A DNA stretch of 64,000 nt, taken from positions 3,686,832 through 3,750,831 of the forward strand of contig OX465114.1 of the NCBI GenBank assembly GCA_949987565.1, written 5' to 3'. Both the position numbers and the translations under genes were made by a program. A model generated the notes under the pieces. That model made no database searches. It was not told the origin of the DNA and worked only from the letters and a program-made list of their open reading frames with translations. Shown here in pieces: positions 1 to 8,535 of this stretch. Positions within the stretch are counted from its first letter, which is position 1; the number at the start of each line of letters is the position of its first letter. The stretch is from Luidia sarsii. Its lineage: Eukaryota; Echinodermata; Asteroidea; Paxillosida; Luidiidae.

Positions 1-1337
1 GGAGAAAGAGATAGAAGTTTTGGGGAAAGGGTTGTGAGTTTTGGGGAAAGGGATGTGAGTTTGAGGGAAAGAGATGTGAGTTTTGGGGAAAGGGATGTGA
101 TTTTGGTGGAAAGGAAGCAAGATTGTGGGAAAGGATGCAAGATTGGGGGAAAGAGATGTGAGTTTGGGGGAAATGAATGCCAGTTTTGGGGAAAGGGATG
201 TGAGTTTGGGGAAAGAGATGTGAGTTCGGGGGAAAGGGATGTGATTTTCGGGGAAAAGGGATGTGATTTTCGGGAAAGGGATGGTGAATTTGATAGAAAA
301 AGGTGTGGGTTTTGGGGGGAAAAGAATGTGAGTTTGAGGGAAAGGATGTGAGTTTGAGAGAAAGAGATGCAAGATTTTTGTGAGTTTGGGATATGTGAGT
401 TTGCGGGAAAGGGATGCTAGTTTGAGGGAAAGAAATGTGAGTTTGGGGGAAAGAGATGTGAGTTTGGGTGAAAAGATGCATCTTTTGGTGAAAGGGAGTT
501 TGATGGGAAAGAGATTTTAGTTTTGTGGTGAGGATGCAAGATGGGGAAATATATATGTGAGTTTGTGAGTTTACGGGAAAGGGATGTTAATTTGGGGGAA
601 AGGGATGGTGATTTTGATGGAAAGAGATGTGAGTTTGGGGGAATGCAATGTGAGTTTGGGGAAAAGGGAAGTGAGTTTGGGGGAAAAGATGTGAGTTTGG
701 GGGAAACGAATGTGAGTTTGGAGGAAACGAATCTGAGTTTTGGGGAAACGAATGTGAGTTTGGGGGAAACAAATGTGAGTTTGAGAGAAAGAGATACAAC
801 AGATACAAGTTTTTGTGAAAGGGATGTGAGTTTGGGGTAAAGGGATGTAAGATTGGGGGAAAGGGACCGTGAGTTTGATGGAAAAGAGATGTGAGTTTGG
901 GGGAAAGGATGCAAGATTGGGGGAAAGAGATGGGAGTTTTGAGGAAAATGATGGAGTTTGGAGGGATATTGATGCAAGATTTTGGTGAAAGGGATGCAAG
1001 TTCTTTGGGTAAGGGATGTGAGTTTGAAGAAAAGGGATGTGAGTTTGAAGAAAAGGGATGTGAGTTTGAAGAAAAGGGATTTGAGTTTGAAGAAAAGGGA
1101 TGTAAAATTGGGGGAAGGGACGGTGAGTTGGAGGGAAAGAGATATGAGTTTGGGGGAAAGCGATGTGAGTTTTAGGAAATGGATGGTGAGAATGTGGAAA
1201 AGAGATGTGAGTTTGGGGGAAAGGGATGTGAGTTTGGGGGAAAGGGATGTGAGTTTGGGGGAAGAGATGTAAGTTTGAGGGAAAGGATGTCAGTTTGCGG
1301 GAAAGGGATGGTAGTTTTGTGGAAAGGGATGTGATTT
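1..1337 (+). repeat. Unit 0 (partial, type II), truncated by window start
   Basis: The window opens just after a 41-bp array. The stretch lines up base for base with unit 2 at an offset of 3,732 bp (3733-5069), including GAATTTGATAG in block b and GGAGGAAACG in block d. It holds blocks b to f with four E monomers. Its own anchor lies outside the window. Confidence 0.93.
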
Positions 1338-3112
1338 GTTTTGAATCAACTCGCTTTTTTCAGATGTTCGCTTTACAGAAAGTAATTGGCTTTGCGACAT
1401 AACCCAGAAAAATCAATATGCGCGGTCATTAAAATTGATTACGATTTTGGAAATTCATCCGACTCGTAAGCAAATAGCTTCTTGTTTTCAAAACTTTTGT
1501 TCATTTTTGGGGGTTGATTTATGTTTCTTACTAGAGTCCTTGCGGCAAGGTCAACAAACTGTGCTTCCATAGTGATCCAACAAGATTGGGGGAAAGAGAT
1601 AGAAGTTTGTGGGAAAGGATGCAAGATTGGGGGAAAGAGATAGAAGTTTGTGGGAAAGGATGCAAGATTGGGGGAAAGAGATAGCAGTTTGTGGGAAAGG
1701 ATGCAAGATTGGGGGAAAGAGATAGAAGTTTGTGGGAAAGGATGCAAGATTGGGGGAAAGAGATAGAAGTTTGGGGGAAAGGATTGTGAGTTTTGGGCTA
1801 AGGGATGTGAGTTTGAGGGAAAGAGATGTGAGTTTTGGGGAAAGAGATGTGAGTTTTGGGGAAAGGGATGTGATTTTGGTGGAAAGGAAGCAAGATTGTG
1901 GGAAAGGATGCAAGATTGGGGGAAAGAGATGTGAGTTTGGGGGAAATGAATGCCAGTTTTGGGGAAAGGGATGTGAGTTTGGGGAAAGAGATTTGAGTTC
2001 GGGGGAAAGGGATGTGATTTTCGGGGAAAAGGGATGTGATTTTCGGGAAAGGGATGGTGAATTTAAGAGAAAAAGGTGTGGGTTTTGGGGGGAAAAGAAT
2101 GTGAGTTTGAGGGAAAGGATGTGAGTTTGAGAGAAAGAGATGCAAGATTTTTGTGAGTTTGGGATATGTGAGTTTGCGGGAAAGGGATGCTAGTTTGAGG
2201 GAAAGAAATGTGAGTTTGGGGGAAAGAGATGTGAGTTTGGGTGAAAAGATGCATCTTTTGGTGAAAGGGAGTTTGATGGGAAAGAGATTTTAGTTTTGTG
2301 GTGAGGATGCAAGATGGGGAAATATATATGTGAGTTTTTGTGAGTTTACGGGAAAGGGATGTTAATTTGGGGGAAAGGGATGGTGATTTTGATGGAAAGA
2401 GATGTGAGTTTGGGGGAATGCAATGTGAGTTTGGGGAAAAGGGAAGTGAGTTTGGGGGAAAAGATGTGAGTTTGGGGGAAACGAATGTGAGTTTGGGGGA
2501 AACGAATCTGAGTTTTGGGGAAACGAATGTGAGTTTGGGGGAAACAAATGTGAGTTTGAGAGAAAGAGATACAACAGATACAAGTTTTTGTGAAAGGGAT
2601 GTGAGTTTGGGGTAAAGGGATGTAAGATTGGGGGAAAGGGACCGTGAGTTTGATGGAAAAGAGATGTGAGTTTGGGGGAAAGGATGCAAGATTGGGGGAA
2701 AGAGATGGGAGTTTTGAGGAAAATGATGGAGTTTGGAGGGATATTGATGCAAGATTTTGGTGAAAGGGATGCAAGTTCTTTGGGTAAGGGATGTGAGTTT
2801 GAAGAAAAGGGATGTGAGTTTGAAGAAAAGGGATGTGAGTTTGAAGAAAAGGGATTTGAGTTTGAAGAAAAGGGATGTAAAATTGGGGGAAGGGACGGTG
2901 AGTTGGAGGGAAAGAGATATGAGTTTGGGGGAAAGCGATGTGAGTTTTAGGAAATGGATGGTGAGAATGTGGAAAAGAGATGTGAGTTTGGGGGAAAGGG
3001 ATGTGAGTTTGGGGGAAAGGGATGTGAGTTTGGGGGAAGAGATGTAAGTTTGAGGGAAAGGATGTCAGTTTGCGGGAAAGGGATGGTAGTTTTGTGGAAA
3101 GGGATGTGATTT
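1338..3112 (+). repeat. Unit 1, type I, 1,775 bp, four 41-bp dimers
   Basis: Anchor 1338-1580. Four dimers run from 1584 to 1747, the third carrying the type I AGCAGTTTG variant. Block E has four monomers. Unit 9 is almost the same sequence, 1 bp longer, 14,578 bp downstream. Confidence 0.95.
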
Positions 3113-5069
3113 GTTTTGAATCAACTCGCTTTTTTCAGATGTTCGCTTTACAGAAAGTAATTGGCTTTGCGACATAACCCAGAAAAATCAATATGCGCGG
3201 TCATTAAAATTGATTACGATTTTGGAAATTCATCCGACTCGTAAGCAAATAGCTTCTTGTTTTCAAAACTTTTGTTCATTTTTGGGGGTTGATTTATGTT
3301 TCTTACTAGAGTCCTTGCGGCAAGGTCAACAAACTGTGCTTCCATAGTGATCCAACAAGATTGGGGGAAAGAGATAGAAGTTTGTGGGAAAGGATGCAAG
3401 ATTAGGGGGAAGAGATAGAAGTTTGTGGGAAAGGATGCAAGATTGGGGGAAAGAGATAGAAGTTTGTGGGAAAGGATGCAAGATTGGGGGAAAGAGATAG
3501 AAGTTTGTGGGAAAGGATGCAAGATTGGGGGAAAGAGATAGAAGTTTGTGGGAAAGGATGCAAGATTGGGGGAAAGAGATAGAAGTTTGGGGGAAAGGAT
3601 GCAAGATTGGGGGAAAGAGATAGAAGTTTGTGGGAAAGGATGCAAGATTGGGGGAAAGAGATAGAAGTTTGTGGGAAAGGATGCAAGATTGGGGGAAAGA
3701 GATAGAAGTTTGTGGGAAAGGATGCAAGATTGGGAGAAAGAGATAGAAGTTTTGGGGAAAGGGTTGTGAGTTTTGGGGAAAGGGATGTGAGTTTGAGGGA
3801 AAGAGATGTGAGTTTTGGGGAAAGGGATGTGATTTTGGTGGAAAGGAAGCAAGATTGTGGGAAAGGATGCAAGATTGGGGGAAAGAGATGTGAGTTTGGG
3901 GGAAATGAATGCCAGTTTTGGGGAAAGGGATGTGAGTTTGGGGAAAGAGATGTGAGTTCGGGGGAAAGGGATGTGATTTTCGGGGAAAAGGGATGTGATT
4001 TTCGGGAAAGGGATGGTGAATTTGATAGAAAAAGGTGTGGGTTTTGGGGGGAAAAGAATGTGAGTTTGAGGGAAAGGATGTGAGTTTGAGAGAAAGAGAT
4101 GCAAGATTTTTGTGAGTTTGGGATATGTGAGTTTGCGGGAAAGGGATGCTAGTTTGAGGGAAAGAAATGTGAGTTTGGGGGAAAGAGATGTGAGTTTGGG
4201 TGAAAAGATGCATCTTTTGGTGAAAGGGAGTTTGATGGGAAAGAGATTTTAGTTTTGTGGTGAGGATGCAAGATGGGGAAATATATATGTGAGTTTGTGA
4301 GTTTACGGGAAAGGGATGTTAATTTGGGGGAAAGGGATGGTGATTTTGATGGAAAGAGATGTGAGTTTGGGGGAATGCAATGTGAGTTTGGGGAAAAGGG
4401 AAGTGAGTTTGGGGGAAAAGATGTGAGTTTGGGGGAAACGAATGTGAGTTTGGAGGAAACGAATCTGAGTTTTGGGGAAACGAATGTGAGTTTGGGGGAA
4501 ACAAATGTGAGTTTGAGAGAAAGAGATACAACAGATACAAGTTTTTGTGAAAGGGATGTGAGTTTGGGGTAAAGGGATGTAAGATTGGGGGAAAGGGACC
4601 GTGAGTTTGATGGAAAAGAGATGTGAGTTTGGGGGAAAGGATGCAAGATTGGGGGAAAGAGATGGGAGTTTTGAGGAAAATGATGGAGTTTGGAGGGATA
4701 TTGATGCAAGATTTTGGTGAAAGGGATGCAAGTTCTTTGGGTAAGGGATGTGAGTTTGAAGAAAAGGGATGTGAGTTTGAAGAAAAGGGATGTGAGTTTG
4801 AAGAAAAGGGATTTGAGTTTGAAGAAAAGGGATGTAAAATTGGGGGAAGGGACGGTGAGTTGGAGGGAAAGAGATATGAGTTTGGGGGAAAGCGATGTGA
4901 GTTTTAGGAAATGGATGGTGAGAATGTGGAAAAGAGATGTGAGTTTGGGGGAAAGGGATGTGAGTTTGGGGGAAAGGGATGTGAGTTTGGGGGAAGAGAT
5001 GTAAGTTTGAGGGAAAGGATGTCAGTTTGCGGGAAAGGGATGGTAGTTTTGTGGAAAGGGATGTGATTT
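3113..5069 (+). repeat. Unit 2, type II, 1,957 bp, nine 41-bp dimers
   Basis: Anchor 3113-3355. Nine dimers (3359-3727) form the longest class of 41-bp array in the window. The second dimer begins GATTAGGGGG. Units 5, 6 and 10 have the same length and layout. Four E monomers. Confidence 0.95.
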
Positions 5070-6824
5070 GTTTTGAATCAACTCGCTTTTTTCAGATGTT
5101 CGCTTTACAGAAAGTAATTGGCTTTGCGACATAACCCAGAAAAATCAATATGCGCGGTCATTAAAATTGATTACGATTTTGGAAATTCATCCGACTCGTA
5201 AGCAAATAGCTTCTTGTTTTCAAAACTTTTGTTCATTTTTGGGGGTTGATTTATGTTTCTTACTAGAGTCCTTGCGGCAAGGTCAACAAACTGTGCTTCC
5301 ATAGTGATCCAACAAGATTGGGGGAAAGAGATAGAAGTTTGTGGGAAAGGATGCAAGATTGGGGGAAAGAGATAGAAGTTTGTGGGAAAGGATGCAAGAT
5401 TGGGGGAAAGAGATAGCAGTTTGTGGGAAAGGATGCAAGATTGGGGGAAAGAGATAGAAGTTTGGGGGAAAGGATTGTGAGTTTTGGGCTAAGGGATGTG
5501 AGTTTGAGGGAAAGAGATGTGAGTTTTGGGGAAAGAGATGTGAGTTTTGGGGAAAGGGATGTGATTTTGGTGGAAAGGAAGCAAGATTGTGGGAAAGGAT
5601 GCAAGATTGGGGGAAAGAGATGTGAGTTTGGGGGAAATGAATGCCAGTTTTGGGGAAAGGGATGTGAGTTTGGGGAAAGAGATTTGAGTTCGGGGGAAAG
5701 GGATGTGATTTTCGGGGAAAAGGGATGTGATTTTCGGGAAAGGGATGGTGAATTTAAGAGAAAAAGGTGTGGGTTTTGGGGGGAAAAGAATGTGAGTTTG
5801 AGGGAAAGGATGTGAGTTTGAGAGAAAGAGATGCAAGATTTTTGTGAGTTTGGGATATGTGAGTTTGCGGGAAAGGGATGCTAGTTTGAGGGAAAGAAAT
5901 GTGAGTTTGGGGGAAAGAGATGTGAGTTTGGGTGAAAAGATGCATCTTTTGGTGAAAGGGAGTTTGATGGGAAAGAGATTTTAGTTTTGTGGTGAGGATG
6001 CAAGATGGGGAAATATATATGTGAGTTTTTGTGAGTTTACGGGAAAGGGATGTTAATTTGGGGGAAAGGGATGGTGATTTTGATGGAAAGAGATGTGAGT
6101 TTGGGGGAATGCAATGTGAGTTTGGGGAAAAGGGAAGTGAGTTTGGGGGAAAAGATGTGAGTTTGGGGGAAACGAATGTGAGTTTGGGGGAAACGAATCT
6201 GAGTTTTGGGGAAACGAATGTGAGTTTGGGGGAAACAAATGTGAGTTTGAGAGAAAGAGATACAACAGATACAAGTTTTTGTGAAAGGGATGTGAGTTTG
6301 GGGTAAAGGGATGTAAGATTGGGGGAAAGGGACCGTGAGTTTGATGGAAAAGAGATGTGAGTTTGGGGGAAAGGATGCAAGATTGGGGGAAAGAGATGGG
6401 AGTTTTGAGGAAAATGATGGAGTTTGGAGGGATATTGATGCAAGATTTTGGTGAAAGGGATGCAAGTTCTTTGGGTAAGGGATGTGAGTTTGAAGAAAAG
6501 GGATGTGAGTTTGAAGAAAAGGGATGTGAGTTTGAAGAAAAGGGATTTGAGTTTGAAGAAAAGGGATTTGAGTTTGAAGAAAAGGGATGTAAAATTGGGG
6601 GAAGGGACGGTGAGTTGGAGGGAAAGAGATATGAGTTTGGGGGAAAGCGATGTGAGTTTTAGGAAATGGATGGTGAGAATGTGGAAAAGAGATGTGAGTT
6701 TGGGGGAAAGGGATGTGAGTTTGGGGGAAAGGGATGTGAGTTTGGGGGAAGAGATGTAAGTTTGAGGGAAAGGATGTCAGTTTGCGGGAAAGGGATGGTA
6801 GTTTTGTGGAAAGGGATGTGATTT
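5070..6824 (+). repeat. Unit 3, type I, 1,755 bp, three dimers, five E monomers
   Basis: Anchor 5070-5312. Three dimers (5316-5438), the third with AGCAGTTTG. Block E has a fifth 21-mer, ending in two TTTGAG variants. Repeated as unit 7 at +7,380 bp. Confidence 0.95.
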
Positions 6825-7067
6825 GTTTTGAATCAACTCGCTTTTTTCAGATGTTCGCTTTACAGAAAGTAATTGGCTTTGCGACATAACCCAGAAAAAT
6901 CAATATGCGCGGTCATTAAAATTGATTACGATTTTGGAAATTCATCCGACTCGTAAGCAAATAGCTTCTTGTTTTCAAAACTTTTGTTCATTTTTGGGGG
7001 TTGATTTATGTTTCTTACTAGAGTCCTTGCGGCAAGGTCAACAAACTGTGCTTCCATAGTGATCCAA
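6825..7067 (+). repeat. 243-bp anchor segment (reference copy)
   Basis: This is the only part of the unit not made of 21-mers. By hand count it has 44 C and 45 G in 243 bp (about 37% GC) and nine CpG against about eight expected, so CpG is not depleted. It begins GTTTTGAATCAAC and ends GTGATCCAA. All 38 copies have the same length and orientation, and most are identical. I find no terminal inverted repeats, target duplications or clear RNA polymerase III boxes, so I cannot assign it to a mobile element family. It may be a fragment of once-unique genomic DNA trapped in the array. Confidence 0.9.
6926..7057 (-). other. 43-codon open frame inside the anchor (reference copy); possible trapped coding fragment
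   Basis: This is the only open frame in the window whose peptide is not a 7-residue repeat. It starts MEAQFVDLAARTLVRN and ends YESDEFPKS before TAA. The start codon has A at -3 and G at +4, a favourable eukaryotic context. The frame is open in all 38 copies. Variants seen in it: two silent changes (16026; 53530 with 56891), Asn16Asp (48741 and 51792) and Ser26Cys (56875). That mix gives no sign of protein-level selection, and near-identity of all copies would keep any frame open. I recognise no family. It may be part of a former exon, or chance. Confidence 0.3.
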
Positions 7068-7130
7068 CAAGATTGGGGGAAAGAGATAGAAGTTTGTGGG
7101 AAAGGATGCAAGATTGGGGGAAAGAGATAG
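7008..7130 (+). other. 40-codon open frame from anchor into the 41-bp array
   Basis: It starts MFLTRVLAARSTNCASIV in the anchor and stops at TAG in the second dimer (AGATAG). Half of it overlaps the reverse 43-codon frame. In unit 24, a change of that TAG to TAT at 42938 extends it to 173 codons of repeat translation. I think it is chance. Confidence 0.15.
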
Positions 7131-7193
7131 AAGTTTGTGGGAAAGGATGCAAGATTGGGGGAAAGAGATAGAAGTTTGTGGGAAAGGATGCAA
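7071..7193 (+). repeat. Block a: 41-bp dimer array (reference copy, three copies)
   Basis: Each 41-bp period starts GATTGGGGG and ends GGATGCAA, and consists of one 21-bp and one 20-bp monomer. The array always begins 3 bp after the anchor. Copy number across units 1-38 is 4, 9, 3, 3, 9, 9, 3, 3, 4, 9, 4, 5, 4, 5, 2, 5, 4, 5, 2, 5, 2, 2, 2, 2, 3, 3, 2, 5, 2, 5, 3, 1, 5, 1, 1, 3, 3, 1. Most unit length differences are multiples of 41 and 21 bp. Confidence 0.93.
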
Positions 7194-7660
7194 GATTGGG
7201 AGAAAGAGATAGAAGTTTTGGGGAAAGGGTTGTGAGTTTTGGGGAAAGGGATGTGAGTTTGAGGGAAAGAGATGTGAGTTTTGGGGAAAGGGATGTGATT
7301 TTGGTGGAAAGGAAGCAAGATTGTGGGAAAGGATGCAAGATTGGGGGAAAGAGATGTGAGTTTGGGGGAAATGAATGCCAGTTTTGGGGAAAGGGATGTG
7401 AGTTTGGGGAAAGAGATGTGAGTTCGGGGGAAAGGGATGTGATTTTCGGGGAAAAGGGATGTGATTTTCGGGAAAGGGATGGTGAATTTGAGAGAAAAAG
7501 GTGTGGGTTTTGGGGGGAAAAGAATGTGAGTTTGAGGGAAAGGATGTGAGTTTGAGAGAAAGAGATGCAAGATTTTTGTGAGTTTGGGATATGTGAGTTT
7601 GCGGGAAAGGGATGCTAGTTTGAGGGAAAGAAATGTGAGTTTGGGGGAAAGAGATGTGAG
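7194..7660 (+). repeat. Block b and start of c: diverged 21-mers
   Basis: About twenty degenerate 21-mers. Recognisable variants are GATGTGATTTTCGGGG (a near-duplicate pair around 7436-7475), a secondary GCAAGATTGTGGG and GCAAGATTGGGGG pair around 7315-7345, and AAATGAATGCCAG. This block carries most of the differences that define unit types I to VII. It has no gene. Confidence 0.85.
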
Positions 7661-7668
7661 TTTGGGTG

Positions 7669-7684
7669 AAAAGATGCATCTTTT
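7669..7684. repeat. 16-bp perfect palindrome (block c)
   Basis: AAAAGATGCATCTTTT is a perfect inverted repeat without a loop, centred on ATGCAT. It occurs once in every unit that keeps block c (for example 471-486, 2244-2259 and 4203-4218). It is the only exact dyad of this size I noticed in the purine-rich part of the unit. It could be a protein binding site or chance; nothing in the sequence decides this. Confidence 0.85.
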
Positions 7685-7740
7685 GGTGAAAGGGAGTTTG
7701 ATGGGAAAGAGATTTTAGTTTTGTGGTGAGGATGCAAGAT

Positions 7741-7758
7741 GGGGAAATATATATGTGA
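7741..7758 (+). repeat. ATATATAT tract in block c
   Basis: GGGGAAATATATATGTG is the most AT-rich short tract outside the anchor and lies about 60 bp after the palindrome. Types I and III follow it with GTTTTTGTGAG, types II and IV onward with GTTTGTGAG. Confidence 0.7.
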
Positions 7759-7900
7759 GTTTGTGAGTTTACGGGAAAGGGATGTTAATTTGGGGGAAAG
7801 GGATGGTGATTTTGATGGAAAGAGATGTGAGTTTGGGGGAATGCAATGTGAGTTTGGGGAAAAGGGAAGTGAGTTTTGGGGAAAAGATGTGAGTTTGGGG

Positions 7901-7980
7901 GAAACGAATGTGAGTTTGGAGGAAACGAATCTGAGTTTTGGGGAAACGAATGTGAGTTTGGGGGAAACAAATGTGAGTTT
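7901..7980 (+). repeat. Block d: AAACGAATG variant 21-mers
   Basis: Four successive monomers in which AAAGGGATG is replaced by AAACGAATG, AAACGAATC, AAACGAATG and AAACAAATG. The substitution adds one CpG per monomer to an otherwise C-free repeat. Their presence marks whether a truncated unit has kept block d. Confidence 0.88.
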
Positions 7981-7990
7981 GAGAGAAAGA

Positions 7991-8007
7991 GATACAACAG
8001 ATACAAG
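7991..8007 (+). repeat. Short 9-bp direct repeat GATACAACA
   Basis: GATACAACAGATACAAG is two near-copies of a 9-mer, interrupting the 21-bp rhythm just after block d. It is present in every unit that keeps the end of block d, and so is a useful landmark. Confidence 0.75.
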
Positions 8008-8212
8008 TTTTTGTGAAAGGGATGTGAGTTTGGGGTAAAGGGATGTAAGATTGGGGGAAAGGGACCGTGAGTTTGATGGAAAAGAGATGTGAGTTTGGGG
8101 GAAAGGATGCAAGATTGGGGGAAAGAGATGGGAGTTTTGAGGAAAATGATGGAGTTTGGAGGGATATTGATGCAAGATTTTGGTGAAAGGGATGCAAGTT
8201 CTTTGGGTAAGG

Positions 8213-8296
8213 GATGTGAGTTTGAAGAAAAGGGATGTGAGTTTGAAGAAAAGGGATGTGAGTTTGAAGAAAAGGGATTTGAGTTTGAAGAAAAGG
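8213..8296 (+). repeat. Block E: GATGTGAG-TTTGAAGAAAAGG 21-mers
   Basis: Four head-to-tail 21-mers in which GGGGGAAAG is replaced by GAAGAAAAG; the last reads GATTTGAG. Copy number is four or five where the block is present; units 3, 7, 11, 13, 15, 17, 19, 21-23, 25, 26, 31, 33 and 37 have five. Units 24, 27 and 29 have none. It is the second length-variable site of the unit after block a. Confidence 0.9.
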
Positions 8297-8373
8297 GATG
8301 TAAAATTGGGGGAAGGGACGGTGAGTTGGAGGGAAAGAGATATGAGTTTGGGGGAAAGCGATGTGAGTTTTAG

Positions 8374-8535
8374 GAAATGGATGGTGAGAATGTGGAAAAG
8401 AGATGTGAGTTTGGGGGAAAGGGATGTGAGTTTGGGGGAAAGGGATGTGAGTTTGGGGGAAGAGATGTAAGTTTGAGGGAAAGGATGTCAGTTTGCGGGA
8501 AAGGGATGGTAGTTTTGTGGAAAGGGATGTGATTT
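8374..8535 (+). repeat. Block f: near-perfect 21-mers leading to the next anchor
   Basis: After GAAATGGATGGTGAG come three monomers close to the consensus (8402-8464), then GGGAAGAGATGTAAG, GATGTCAG-TTTGCGGG and GATGGTAG-TTTTGTGG before the next anchor. The G-tracts at 8413-8444 (5, 3, 5 and 3 G with loops of 3, 10 and 3) could fold as a G-quadruplex with one long loop. Confidence 0.88.

Larger units (their letters stand above)
6825..8535 (+). repeat. Unit 4, type II, 1,711 bp, three dimers (reference unit)
   Basis: Anchor 6825-7067. It differs in length from unit 2 by 246 bp, exactly six 41-bp dimers. I use it as the reference for block coordinates because every block is present and no rearrangement is visible. 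Repeated as unit 8 at +7,380 bp. Confidence 0.95.

Noticed and set aside
1338..1580. Anchor as a SINE, tRNA-derived element or 5S rRNA gene
   Set aside because: No convincing A and B boxes; GGTTGATTTAT is a poor B box. There is no A tail or T-run terminator, no cloverleaf and no 5S similarity that I can recognise.
1338..3112. Unit as a transposable element
   Set aside because: No terminal inverted or long terminal repeats, no target-site duplications, no transposase or reverse transcriptase. Copies are strictly head to tail.
7071..7193. CRISPR array
   Set aside because: Repeats are contiguous with no unique spacers, no dyad typical of CRISPR repeats, no cas genes, and the whole setting is eukaryotic satellite DNA.
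7436..7475. CENP-B box-like match in TTTTCGGGGAAAAGGG
   Set aside because: It has the TTCG half, but the second half lacks the CGGG core, with two mismatches at required positions. Chance similarity in G-rich sequence is likely.
8402..8464. Telomeric repeats (TTTGGGG resembles ciliate telomere units)
   Set aside because: TTTGGGGG occurs once per 21 bp inside a longer conserved monomer. There is no short 5-8 bp telomeric period.
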